Shown: piece after piece, positions 26,467 to 34,673 of the stretch
How positions within the stretch are numbered: position 1 is the stretch's first letter
Layout: each line of letters starts with the position of its first letter
NCBI GenBank assembly: GCA_050950645.1
Contig: JBMNHZ010000001.1
Span: 124,001 to 188,000, forward strand
Direction: 5' to 3'
DNA length: 64,000 nt
DNA from: BRH-c25 sp012519325
GTDB taxonomy: Bacteria > Bacillota > Clostridia > Lutisporales > Lutisporaceae
Notes under the pieces: model-generated
What the model was told of the DNA's origin: nothing
The model's database searches: none
Seen by the model: only the letters and a program-made list of their open reading frames with translations
Made by a program: the position numbers and the translations under genes

Positions 26467-26664
26467 TCATCCTCCTGCCATAAGGTGGATACATTTCACA
26501 TCATCGCCATCTTGAATTATGGTTTTTTTAAAGTCCTCATCCCTAATAAATTGTCCGTTGATCTTTACAGTTATCCTGGAGTATGCATATTTTTTCAGTT
26601 CCAAGAGCTTTGCAACTGTCATTCCCTCTTCCCATGGGAATTCTTTGCCATTTACAGTAATCAT
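26467..26664 (-). CDS. thiS: ThiS-like sulfur carrier protein
   Basis: A 65-residue ubiquitin-fold protein that starts MITVNGKEF and ends MAGG, the C-terminal Gly-Gly that is activated as a thiocarboxylate. TVAKLLELKKY and IQDGDDVKCIHLM match ThiS. It stands alone: no thiF, thiG or other thiamine genes are near and no TPP riboswitch is visible, so it may serve another sulfur-transfer pathway. Confidence 0.85.
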   Translation of the reverse strand: MITVNGKEFPWEEGMTVAKLLELKKYAYSRITVKINGQFIRDEDFKKTIIQDGDDVKCIHLMAGG

Positions 26665-26800
26665 ATTGTATCACCTTCAACATGTTTTTTTATATCCCTT
26701 GCTGCCTGCATTTCATCCTAATTATATCATTTGCCTTTTATATTTTCTACTTATTGACCTGAATTATATCCTCCAAAAGTGCGCACCAGAATAATATTGC

Positions 26801-26870
26801 GACAGAAGACACGGGGACGTTTCCCCTGTCTCACTGAAAGCGAGACACGCGAAACGTCCCCGTGTCTTCC
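26801..26870. repeat. REP-like palindrome, copy B
   Basis: Starts GACAGAAGACACGGGGACG and ends with the inverted CGTCCCCGTGTCTTCC, with a CTCACTGAAAGCGAG hairpin centre. It is nearly identical to the reverse complement of copy A. The 326-bp interval between thiS and the secreted-protein gene contains only this element and the promoter region. Confidence 0.87.
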
Positions 26871-26990
26871 TTTTTTCGTCCAATGAGCTAAAGGAATAAT
26901 TTACTTGAAGCAAGCATTGTCAAAGCATGATAAAATTTACTTGAGTATACACATATTCAGCTTATCAAAAAATCGGGAGGGTTATTATTT

Positions 26991-27683
26991 ATGAAGAAAT
27001 CTATAGTCCTGCTTTCTGTCCTGGCCTTGCTGGCTGTTGTGCTCGCAGTTGCTGCGGCAAAGCCTTTAAAAATCGGAGATGTTATTGGGAAAATCTATTA
27101 TACCGATATTAAAACCTATATTGACGGAAAACCAATCGATTCTGTAAATATTGGCGGAAGGACAATGATATCGGCGGAGGATCTGCAGTATATGGGATAT
27201 CTTGTGGAATGGAACGATACTGCAAGGACACTGGATATTACGTCAAACGCATCCCATAATATATCTGGAAAGGTCATAATACCTGACGAAAAGGTTGCCC
27301 CAAAGGGCGGCTTGACTGTTGAGATCGGAGCTTTGGTCAATGCAAATACCGATCCTTCCGTAGTTGCCCGAGGTGCCGGCTTTGGCTACGGAAAGGTAAT
27401 CAAATTAGTAATTCCTGAAGGTCAAAGCAGCATTGACTACAAAATATCGGTTCCATACAAATTCGAGCCCCGCTATTATAAGGCAATACTCCCCAACGGT
27501 GAGCTAGGCGAGCCGGTTAAGGCTCCGGATGTTAAGCCAAACTATGTACTTCGCTTCAGATACTCTTATTATCTTGGAAATTATAAAGTTGAGCATGGAG
27601 ATTACATGGAAGGCTATCTTGATATGAGTACCGGCGATAAAACAGGTGTTGACTATACCTTTGACAATATTGACCTGAAATAA
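26991..27683 (+). CDS. Secreted protein with copper-amine-oxidase-N-like domain
   Basis: A 230-residue protein with a signal peptide (hydrophobic 5-23, cleavage near AAA-KP). Residues 30-85 (IKTYIDGKPIDSVNIGGRTM, ISAEDLQYMGYLVEWN) resemble the copper amine oxidase N-terminal fold that clostridia use as a cell-surface module. The remaining 140 residues look like a beta-rich carbohydrate- or wall-associated domain I do not recognise. GGGAGGG precedes the ATG. Single-gene unit with a terminator. Confidence 0.7.
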   Translation: MKKSIVLLSVLALLAVVLAVAAAKPLKIGDVIGKIYYTDIKTYIDGKPIDSVNIGGRTMISAEDLQYMGYLVEWNDTARTLDITSNASHNISGKVIIPDEKVAPKGGLTVEIGALVNANTDPSVVARGAGFGYGKVIKLVIPEGQSSIDYKISVPYKFEPRYYKAILPNGELGEPVKAPDVKPNYVLRFRYSYYLGNYKVEHGDYMEGYLDMSTGDKTGVDYTFDNIDLK

Positions 27684-27696
27684 ACGATGCAAGCTG

Positions 27697-27732
27697 AAAG
27701 GAGCAATATTAATATCCTAATGTTGCTCCTTT
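27697..27732 (+). terminator. Terminator after the secreted-protein gene
   Basis: AAAGGAGCAA pairs with TTGCTCCTTT across a 16-base AT-rich loop, directly after the stop codon. The T run is short. Confidence 0.65.
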
Positions 27733-27752
27733 GTCCATGGAATTATTCTTCA

Positions 27753-28595
27753 TTATTGTCCTGGTTCCTGCTTATCCTTTCTCTTGAAGCGGCGAAGAGG
27801 TTTGCGAAGAAGAAAATAAGCAGCAGCTATAAAGGGTGATATCGGTAATAAAAATGCAATCAGGCTGAGAAGAGATATAACGATATTTATTAATAAATCT
27901 ATACCCCTTTTCAATGCAAGCTGCAATTTGTATCCAAGACTGTCCTGACTGGCAGACCCAACAGTAATCTGACTCTTTTCAAATTTAATCCGAACTTCAC
28001 TGTAAGTTATCTGACGATCAAGGTTAGTTATATGACCTTTTAAAGATTCAAGCTCATCAGTAAGACGTCGTATTTCTCTTTCAATTTCCAGAATCTCTGA
28101 AACCTTCCAGCCCGGTTTTTGCAGTAGATTACGCATTGTTTCAATTTCAGCTTCCAAATTTTTAATTCGAATTTGAGTATCAAAATAGCTGTCTGTCACA
28201 TCTTCGGCTTTCCTGTTACTGTTAATAATTTTCCCCAAACTCTTAAGGCTTGAAACAAATGTATCGGCTTCTCCTGCCGGAATCATAATAGTGAGCCGGC
28301 CTGAGGATTCGTTTTGATAGGACTCACGAGTGTAGCCGCCTGAAGCCGCTGCCATTGCCTCAGCATCAAGCATGCTCTTTTCAATATTATCCACTCTCAT
28401 ATCCATAGACAGTTTGACTATGAGCTTGCGGTCCGGCATTGTACCTGCTGTTTTTTGTTCTTCTGCTGCATAGTCAGCCGCTGATGGTTCTGCCGGTGCA
28501 GATTCATTTGCGGCTTTGCCGCTGCAGCCTGCTGACATAATACTTATGACAATAAGAATAGTAAAAAGGATTAACCCAAAAGACCTTTTTTTCAT
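27753..28595 (-). CDS. DUF4349 lipoprotein
   Basis: A 280-residue lipoprotein with signal helix and lipobox SAGC (Cys24). Residues 60-130 form the DUF4349 start (LIVKLSMDMRVDNIEKSM, GGYTRESYQN), then a long coiled coil (about 135-195), a C-terminal transmembrane helix (about 235-265) and a basic tail. Such proteins are thought to be anchored at the outside of the membrane; the role is unknown. GAGGTG precedes the start. Confidence 0.85.
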   Translation of the reverse strand: MKKRSFGLILFTILIVISIMSAGCSGKAANESAPAEPSAADYAAEEQKTAGTMPDRKLIVKLSMDMRVDNIEKSMLDAEAMAAASGGYTRESYQNESSGRLTIMIPAGEADTFVSSLKSLGKIINSNRKAEDVTDSYFDTQIRIKNLEAEIETMRNLLQKPGWKVSEILEIEREIRRLTDELESLKGHITNLDRQITYSEVRIKFEKSQITVGSASQDSLGYKLQLALKRGIDLLINIVISLLSLIAFLLPISPFIAAAYFLLRKPLRRFKRKDKQEPGQ

Positions 28596-28692
28596 GATAT
28601 CACCTCACATATTTAATGATCACCGTTCAGATTTCAATTGTTGGATTTGCAAATTAGACGGATTATTCCATATTTAGTTGCATAAACGTTGC

Positions 28693-28719
28693 AAAAAAGC
28701 ACCCTCATAGAGAGTGCTT
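28693..28719 (-). terminator. Terminator after yebC
   Basis: On the minus strand AAGCACTCTC-TATG-AGGGTGCTT is followed by TTTTTT. Confidence 0.85.
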
Positions 28720-28726
28720 AATGTTT

Positions 28727-29464
28727 CTACTCTTCTTCCTCCGGCAGCTCGGCGTTGTGGTAGACGTCCTGGACGTCATCGTTGTCGTCGAACATATCAA
28801 GCATCTTGTTTATTTTCTTTACTGCTTCAGGGTCTGTAACTTCTATATAATTCTGCGGTACCATTGTTACTTCTGCCGAAGCCATGGGTATTCCCGTTTC
28901 TTCAAGCTTCTGCCTTACCTCGGAGAAGCTTTCAGGTGAAGTAACTATCTCAAAGGAGTCCTCTTCAGCATTGAAATCTTCAGCCCCTGCCTCAAGCGCA
29001 TGCATCATCAGTTCTTCCTCGTCTGTCGTACCATCGTTTTCTACTATGATTATACCCTTTTTATCAAACATCCAGCTTACGGCTCCGCTTACTCCCATGC
29101 TGCCGCCATTCTTGTCGAATATGTGTCTCACGTCCCCTGCTGTCCTGTTCCTGTTTTCCGTAAGTGCTGTTACTATTACTGCCACTCCCCCCGGAGCGTA
29201 ACCCTCGTAGACTATTTCTTCGTAGTCCACACCTTCCATCTCTCCTGAGCCCTTCTTTATAGCCCTTTGTATAGTATCATTAGGCATATTGTTGGACTTT
29301 GCCTTGGCTATAACATCGGCAAGCTTTCCATTGTTGCTTGGATCGGAACCTCCCTTTGCAGCCATGGCAATTTCCTTGCCAAGCTTAGTGAATATCTTGC
29401 CCCTCATGGCATCCGCCTTGCCTTTTTTATGTTTAATATTTGCCCATTTAGAATGACCGGCCAT
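28727..29464 (-). CDS. yebC: YebC/PmpR family regulator
   Basis: About 245 residues starting MAGHSKWANIKHKKG, the hallmark of the YebC/TACO1 family, with NRNRTAGDVRHIFDKNGG and an acidic C-terminus (DMFDDNDDVQDVYHN). Members have been described as transcription regulators and as translation factors. ATG at 29464 is chosen from the GGAGG spacing; an upstream in-frame TTG is rejected. Confidence 0.95.
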   Translation of the reverse strand: MAGHSKWANIKHKKGKADAMRGKIFTKLGKEIAMAAKGGSDPSNNGKLADVIAKAKSNNMPNDTIQRAIKKGSGEMEGVDYEEIVYEGYAPGGVAVIVTALTENRNRTAGDVRHIFDKNGGSMGVSGAVSWMFDKKGIIIVENDGTTDEEELMMHALEAGAEDFNAEEDSFEIVTSPESFSEVRQKLEETGIPMASAEVTMVPQNYIEVTDPEAVKKINKMLDMFDDNDDVQDVYHNAELPEEEE

Positions 29465-29509
29465 ATATGGCAACCTCCTCTAACAATAATATATACTGCT
29501 TTTATTATA

Positions 29510-30253
29510 TCATATGTTTTGCTTTTCCGACGGTACAAACCTTGGTGGAGCAGTTCTCTTGTGCTCGCTTCTTCTGTTCATTTCATCTACTTTTTTCTTG
29601 ATGTGCTCCTCTGCATTTCCTGTCAATATGTATTTGTCAAGCTCAGGATAACTCATACCCATCTCGCCTTCATCGGTCTGATTCTCCCACAGGCCGGCTG
29701 TAGGCGGTTTTGTAATAACTGCTCCGGGAATGCCCAGCTTATAAGCCAGTTCCACTACTTCGCTTTTTACAAAGCTGGTTAAAGGCATAAAGTCTACTCC
29801 CCCGTCGCCATATTTTGTGAAATATCCTATTGTAAATTCACATCTATTGCCGGTACCTGCCACCAGGTAATTTCTACACCCGCCGTAATAGTATAATGTG
29901 ATCATTCTGAGCCTTGACTTTATATTTGCCACCGCAAGCCTCGGATCGCTTTCCTGGACTCCAAGCACAGACTTCATGGAATCAAAGGTTTGGTCAAGAA
30001 CTACTGTTTTTGTTTCCAGACCTATGGCCTCGGCTACGGCAATTGCATGCTCCTCATCTATAGGGTTGCTGTAGCAGGGCATAATGACTCCCAGTGAATT
30101 AAAAGGATATGCCTTCTTACATAGTGCAGCAACAACTGCGGAGTCTATACCCCCTGAAAGGCCGAAAACAACACCTTTTGCTCCTGCTGCTTCAACAGTG
30201 CTTTTTATCCATTCCACTGCCTCGTTTATAACAAGATCTACATTAATCATCAT
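29510..30253 (-). CDS. nadE: Ammonia-dependent NAD+ synthetase
   Basis: Amidates deamido-NAD to NAD. A 247-residue single-domain enzyme with the PP-loop FGLSGGIDSAVVAAL, AGTGNRCEFTIGYFTKYGDG and KPPTAGLWENQTDEGEMG. There is no glutaminase domain, so ammonia is the donor. Two adjacent ATG codons (30253 and 30250) both follow GGAGG. A 275-bp AT-rich gap with no visible gene separates it from the divergent TauE genes. Confidence 0.95.
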   Translation of the reverse strand: MMINVDLVINEAVEWIKSTVEAAGAKGVVFGLSGGIDSAVVAALCKKAYPFNSLGVIMPCYSNPIDEEHAIAVAEAIGLETKTVVLDQTFDSMKSVLGVQESDPRLAVANIKSRLRMITLYYYGGCRNYLVAGTGNRCEFTIGYFTKYGDGGVDFMPLTSFVKSEVVELAYKLGIPGAVITKPPTAGLWENQTDEGEMGMSYPELDKYILTGNAEEHIKKKVDEMNRRSEHKRTAPPRFVPSEKQNI

Positions 30254-30528
30254 CTAAACCTCCAATTAAAATATACTTCCCGATTATTGAGGCTTGCTAT
30301 TTCTATTTATATATAATAGCATTCTTAAAAAATGATGTAAATACACATCCTTATATGGAATACACCGGAAAATGGCCTGTTTATTATGCCTGGCTGCTTG
30401 TCGCATTCTATGAATCAATTGAAAAATATGTATCTAAAATATATAGTGTTAAATTTTACATGCAATAATACTACAGGTATTGCAAAGATTAATATCAATG
30501 AATTGTATTTAAAACAGTTGGAGCAATT

Positions 30529-30888
30529 ATGAAAAATATGAGTGTCATAAAAACTGTATTGGTCGGGTTTATAACCGGCCTTGTCAATGGTATATTTGGT
30601 TCAGGAGGCGGTACCATTCTGGTCCCAAGCCTGGTATTCCTAATGGGTATAGAAGACCACAAGGCACATGCAACAGCAATTTCCATAATACTTCCAATTA
30701 CACTGATAAGTTCTTTTATTTACTTCAGATATGATGTAGTGAATTTACCTCTTACTTTTAATGTTACTTTAGGATCTGTATTGGGAGCATTAGCAGGATC
30801 CAGCATGTTGAACAGGTTCTCCGTAAATATTCTGAGGAAGATTTTTGGCGCATTTATGATAATTGCTGCAGTAAGGATGGTGCTTTAA
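30529..30888 (+). CDS. Half-size TauE/SafE family protein, first repeat
   Basis: A 119-residue membrane protein with about four helices. It equals one repeat of a TauE/SafE (DUF81) anion exporter, which normally has two repeats in one chain. The signature GLVNGIFGSGGGTILVPSLV is at the N-terminus. GGAGC precedes the ATG. Its stop overlaps the start of the second half by 1 bp (TAATG), so the two are likely translated together and could form a heterodimer. The substrate is unknown. Confidence 0.82.
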   Translation: MKNMSVIKTVLVGFITGLVNGIFGSGGGTILVPSLVFLMGIEDHKAHATAISIILPITLISSFIYFRYDVVNLPLTFNVTLGSVLGALAGSSMLNRFSVNILRKIFGAFMIIAAVRMVL

Positions 30889-31247
30889 TGCTGGCTTTAC
30901 TTATCGGCTTCGTATCGGGTATCATTAGCGGTATGGGTATAGGCGGGGGTACCTTGCTGATACCTGCTCTGGTCTTTATAATAGGCAGCAAGCAGCAAAT
31001 AGCTCAGAGCATAAATCTATTGGTGTTCATACCTTCTGCAGCAGCAGCACTGTTTGTGCATGCAAGAAATCACAATATTGAGAATTTGTTCTTAAAACTT
31101 GCCGTTCCCGGCTGCGCAGGAGCTGCCTTTGGTTCGCTTCTTGCTGTAAACCTGAACTCGAATTTACTAAGAAGATACTTTGGAATATTTCTTTTCATAA
31201 TGGGAATCTATGAAATAACCTCTTCTAAAAAGCAGGGATGCAAATGA
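30888..31247 (+). CDS. Half-size TauE/SafE family protein, second repeat
   Basis: A 119-residue partner of the preceding gene, with its own signature GIISGMGIGGGTLLIPALV and about four helices. Both halves keep a complete start, stop and glycine motif, which argues for a natural split rather than a frameshift. Its stop overlaps the next small gene by 4 bp (ATGA). Confidence 0.82.
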   Translation: MLALLIGFVSGIISGMGIGGGTLLIPALVFIIGSKQQIAQSINLLVFIPSAAAALFVHARNHNIENLFLKLAVPGCAGAAFGSLLAVNLNSNLLRRYFGIFLFIMGIYEITSSKKQGCK

Positions 31248-31399
31248 AAAAAAGAAAATTACTTGCAGCATATGCACTTGTAAAGGGCATAATCGATTAT
31301 CGCCTAAAAAGGCAGAACAGCCCTGAACATAAAAATGAAATATGCGAAAACTATTACAGATGTGATGATGATGAAAACGACGGAAGAGGAAACTACTAA
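31244..31399 (+). CDS. Small charged protein in the TauE operon
   Basis: A 51-residue ORF starting MKKRKLLAAYALVKGIIDYR, basic at the N-terminus and strongly acidic at the C-terminus (CDDDENDGRGNY). Its ATG overlaps the preceding stop as ATGA and a purine-rich GCAGGGATG lies upstream. No family recognised; the tight overlap is the main evidence that it is real. Confidence 0.6.
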   Translation: MKKRKLLAAYALVKGIIDYRLKRQNSPEHKNEICENYYRCDDDENDGRGNY

Positions 31400-31400
31400 A

Positions 31401-31682
31401 TCAGTCCCCTTCCAATATGTCCTCATACTGCAGCATTATTATTGAACACATTATCAGCAGCATTCCGGCAAGTTGAACAAGCTCCATTTTTTCGCCCAGT
31501 GCAAAAAACGATAAAAGTATTGTTATCGGAAGCTCTGAGGTCGCTGTTATGCTTGCTCTATCCGCACCAATAATGCTTATTCCTTTGTTTATTACTGTTT
31601 TGCCGATAACAGCTATCAAGGCAAATAAAAACACTGCCGATAAAACATAGATATATCTATTCTGTTCCTGTTCAAAGTGCAA
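31401..31682 (-). pseudogene. C-terminal fragment of an EamA/DMT transporter
   Basis: A 93-codon frame that keeps roughly the last three helices of an EamA-family drug/metabolite transporter: a pre-helix region, then SITATSELPITILLSFFALG and EKMELVQLAGMLLIMCSII, which is the usual end of the EamA domain. The family normally has about ten helices (some 300 residues). The open frame begins right after the hflX stop, with only a TTG start, so the 5' part seems deleted. Confidence 0.7.
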
Positions 31683-31688
31683 CCCCCA

Positions 31689-33455
31689 TTATTGAATAAA
31701 ATACTTTTGCAGTTTTGCGCTGCTTTTTTCATCAACTTCAGCCTTTATATATATTCCATTCTCCCTGTATTGTTCCTCTATTACTTCATTTGCTCTATTA
31801 TATATTTCAGAAACCATACTGCCCTCCCCATAGGGAATCAGCATTTCTACTGTTTTTGACTTCAGAGCGGCATGTTTTTCAATTAATGCCAGCAGCTTGC
31901 GAAGGCCTATCCCCTTCAAAGCCGAAACATAAACAGTATTACCCATACTTTCATACTCTTCGTCAAATTTACCCGGACATCTATCGATTTTGTTGATAGC
32001 CGTAATCATAGCTTTGTCATCTGCCCCCAACTCAGTAAGTACATCAATAACCACCCTTGTATGATCCTCATATTCAGGATTGCTTCCATCCACAACATGT
32101 ATCAAAAGATCTGCATAAAGCACCTCATCAAGAGTAGATTTGAAAGCTTCAATCAAATCATGGGGCAGCTTTCTTATGAAACCGACGGTATCTGTTATCA
32201 GCACTTCCTTTCCGTTTCCCAGTATTACCTTCCTTGTAGTGGGGTCCAGAGTGGCAAATAACTGATCCTCGGCATATATGCCGGCATCCGCAAGGTTATT
32301 TAGCAGTGTTGATTTACCTGCATTTGTATAGCCTATAAGACAAACCTGAAAGATATTTCCTGAAACCCTTACTTCCCGCTGAATGTCTCTATGCTTTTTA
32401 ACCTGTCTTAGTTCTTTTTCCAGATCGTTAAGCCTGTCTCTTATTCTTCTTCTGTCTACCTCCAGTTTTTTCTCCCCTGGTCCCCTGGTTCCAATACCTC
32501 CTCCTGTTCTTGACATCTGTTGTCCCAGTCCGATTAAGCGCGGCATTATATACTTAAGCTGTGCCAGCTCTACCTGAAGCTTCCCTTCCCTGGACCTTGC
32601 CCTTTGTGCAAATATATCAAGTATCAGCTGTGTCCTGTCTACTACCTTGAGTCCAAGGGCTTCTTCAAGATTTCTTATCTGGGCACCTGAAAGCTCTTCA
32701 TCAAATATCACAAGATTTGCATCTGTTGCCTGACAAAGAAGCATAAGCTCCTTAAGTTTTCCTTTGCCTATGAAAAAGGCATTATCCTTTTTATCCCTGC
32801 TCTGAACCATCCTGCCGGTCTCAAAACCTCCTGCCGTTCTAAGGAGCTCCCCAAGCTCTTCCAAGGCTTCTTCATCCTCCACGCCTACAAGTACTGCCCT
32901 CTCCACATCGCCGTCAACCTCCCTGCCGGCTTTTCTCATATCCTTCATTCCGGCTTCCGCTTCTTTAATCAAGTCAAGGATATTTACCTTCAAAAGCCTG
33001 TTCAAGCTATATGGTCCCATGACAACTGCCTGAAGCTGTTTGTTGCCGTCAACCATAAGAAATGCCATAGCTGCACTTGTCATTTCCCCATTATAAACTC
33101 CTACTGCTGCCATGATGTCAAATTTCATACTTTTTAATGCAGAAATATCCACCTCTGAAAGCTCTCCACAACCATTTGGATGTGTATGCAGGCATCTGAT
33201 TCCGCTTAAGCTTTTTTCCGACCTTCTGATATTATAGTCCTTCAGTGTTACCGTATTTTCATCTCCAATGCTTATATCAATAACCGTGCCCCTTCTGTCT
33301 ATGTATACTGCAATTTCCTTCCCTGTTTCCTCCGTTATATCACAGATTTCAGCAATTATTTCCTCCGAAGCCAGCTGATATTTGTTAACAGATGATTCTT
33401 TCAAACCTTCCAGTCTTTTTATTATTGACTTTTTAAAACCTGACGTGTTTTCCAT
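31689..33455 (-). CDS. hflX: GTPase HflX with N-terminal JAMM-like domain
   Basis: Ribosome-associated GTPase that splits stalled or stressed ribosomes. 588 residues, about 160 longer than the E. coli or B. subtilis forms. The core starts near 185, with the HflX subdomain, RTGGGIGTRGPGEKKLE near 317-333, Walker A GYTNAGKST at 375-383 and DTVGFIRKLPHDLIEAFKST. The extra N-terminal region contains HTHPNGCGELSEVD (H90, H92, S100, D103), a perfect JAMM/MPN+ spacing H-x-H-x7-S-x2-D. The ATG follows GGGTGG. A terminator-like leader lies upstream. Confidence 0.93.
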   Translation of the reverse strand: MENTSGFKKSIIKRLEGLKESSVNKYQLASEEIIAEICDITEETGKEIAVYIDRRGTVIDISIGDENTVTLKDYNIRRSEKSLSGIRCLHTHPNGCGELSEVDISALKSMKFDIMAAVGVYNGEMTSAAMAFLMVDGNKQLQAVVMGPYSLNRLLKVNILDLIKEAEAGMKDMRKAGREVDGDVERAVLVGVEDEEALEELGELLRTAGGFETGRMVQSRDKKDNAFFIGKGKLKELMLLCQATDANLVIFDEELSGAQIRNLEEALGLKVVDRTQLILDIFAQRARSREGKLQVELAQLKYIMPRLIGLGQQMSRTGGGIGTRGPGEKKLEVDRRRIRDRLNDLEKELRQVKKHRDIQREVRVSGNIFQVCLIGYTNAGKSTLLNNLADAGIYAEDQLFATLDPTTRKVILGNGKEVLITDTVGFIRKLPHDLIEAFKSTLDEVLYADLLIHVVDGSNPEYEDHTRVVIDVLTELGADDKAMITAINKIDRCPGKFDEEYESMGNTVYVSALKGIGLRKLLALIEKHAALKSKTVEMLIPYGEGSMVSEIYNRANEVIEEQYRENGIYIKAEVDEKSSAKLQKYFIQ

Positions 33456-33525
33456 TCAACCACCCTTGTGCTCATAGTTTGCTATTAGATATTTTAACAT
33501 ACAATTACACACAATATAATGAAAC

Positions 33526-33575
33526 AAAAAAATGTTCCCGGCTTCTGCAAAGCATGCCACATGGTTCGGAACATT
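33526..33575 (-). terminator. Terminator-like hairpin in the hflX leader
   Basis: On the minus strand AATGTTCC ... GGAACATT with an inner GGC/GCC stem is followed by seven T. It lies 70 bp before the hflX start, between the divergent hflX and hflK genes, so the only sense transcript it could stop is the hflX leader. Candidate attenuator. Confidence 0.65.
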
Positions 33576-33595
33576 TCCGCCATAAAAATCTATCA

Positions 33596-33624
33596 AAAAT
33601 AATTTGGCACATAACATATATCAA
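33596..33624 (-). promoter_or_regulatory. Candidate hflX promoter
   Basis: TTGATA (33619-33624), 17 bp, TATTTT (33596-33601) on the minus strand, upstream of the leader hairpin. A 29-codon ORF (ATG at 33583, stop at 33494) with no clear ribosome-binding site spans the hairpin. Confidence 0.45.
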
Positions 33625-33650
33625 TTAATACGATTATTTTAAGATACTTA

Positions 33651-33680
33651 TTGATAAAAACCGGTATTTTTGTCTATAAT
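33651..33680 (+). promoter_or_regulatory. hflK promoter
   Basis: TTGATA (33651-33656), 18 bp, TATAAT (33675-33680), 36 bp before the GTG start of the hflK-like gene. Confidence 0.7.
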
Positions 33681-33716
33681 TAAAAAGCAGCATACAACTT
33701 ACAAAGGGGTGTAACC

Positions 33717-34673
33717 GTGAAACGCGATGCAATATTGACAACCTTGACTGATATACTCAGTTTTTCAAAAATAATAACCGCATTTTTTGCATTAATTTTG
33801 GTTTATTGTATTTCTACTTCAATTTATACTGTTAAAGACAGCGAAATAGGTATTTTGCGTACCTTTGGAAGTATTACTGAAATAACCCAGTCAGGTATAC
33901 ACTTCAAGCTCCCCTATCCTGTTCAGCAAGCTGATGTTATAAATATAAACAAAGCAAATATCATAGAAATAGGCGTCAATAATATCAAAAAACAGAAAAA
34001 TGAAAAGCTGCAGAAAAACTCTGTTCATATTACTAAAGACGGCAATATACTATGGGTGTATATGATTGTTGAATGGAAAGTATCAGATCCTAAGGCATAC
34101 CTGATAAATGCGGAAAATCCGGACGAAATACTTGAGAGTGCGATAATTGCTTCCATAAGATCGGTTATTGGCAATTCATCCATTGATTCCTTGATGGGCA
34201 GTGAAAAGATTGATGCACAAATAAAAATAAAAGAACAACTTGGAAAGCTTATTTCAACATATAATATAGGCATAGATATTTCAGATGTAAAAATTAAGGA
34301 GGCTCATCCCCCTGCACAGGTCAGAGAATTTTTTGACAATGTTTCTGCTGCAGAAAGCCAAAGGAATGCACTGATTTCCAAGGCCGAAGAGTATAAGAAT
34401 AAAAAACTTGCTTCAGCAAAAAGCGAAGCACAGAAAATTTCAATGGAAGCCGGGGCTTATTCAAAAGAAAAGCTGAGCAGAGCAAAGGCCGAAACAGCGA
34501 AGTTCGATAGTTTATACGAACAATATAAGCTGAGCAAGGATGTTACCAAGTCAAGGCTCCTTATAGAAACCCTTGAGGAAATCCTTCCCGGATGCAATAT
34601 ATATATAGTAGATAACCGCAGCGGTACTGTCAATTACATCCCGATTAATGAATTTGAAGGTGATGAACAATGA
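33717..34673 (+). CDS. hflK: HflK-like SPFH membrane protein
   Basis: A 318-residue protein with an N-terminal membrane helix (about 22-38), a band-7/SPFH domain (VKDSEIGILRTFGSITEITQ, SGIHFKLPYPVQQADVIN) and a long charged coiled coil with Ala/Lys/Glu repeats (about 215-275). HflK and HflC form a large membrane complex that modulates the FtsH protease in other bacteria. The GTG start follows AAAGGGG. It overlaps the hflC-like gene by 4 bp. Confidence 0.85.
   Translation: MKRDAILTTLTDILSFSKIITAFFALILVYCISTSIYTVKDSEIGILRTFGSITEITQSGIHFKLPYPVQQADVININKANIIEIGVNNIKKQKNEKLQKNSVHITKDGNILWVYMIVEWKVSDPKAYLINAENPDEILESAIIASIRSVIGNSSIDSLMGSEKIDAQIKIKEQLGKLISTYNIGIDISDVKIKEAHPPAQVREFFDNVSAAESQRNALISKAEEYKNKKLASAKSEAQKISMEAGAYSKEKLSRAKAETAKFDSLYEQYKLSKDVTKSRLLIETLEEILPGCNIYIVDNRSGTVNYIPINEFEGDEQ

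Noticed and set aside
30529..31247. One frameshifted TauE/SafE pseudogene
   Set aside because: Both halves have complete starts, stops and full repeat signatures, with an orderly TAATG overlap.
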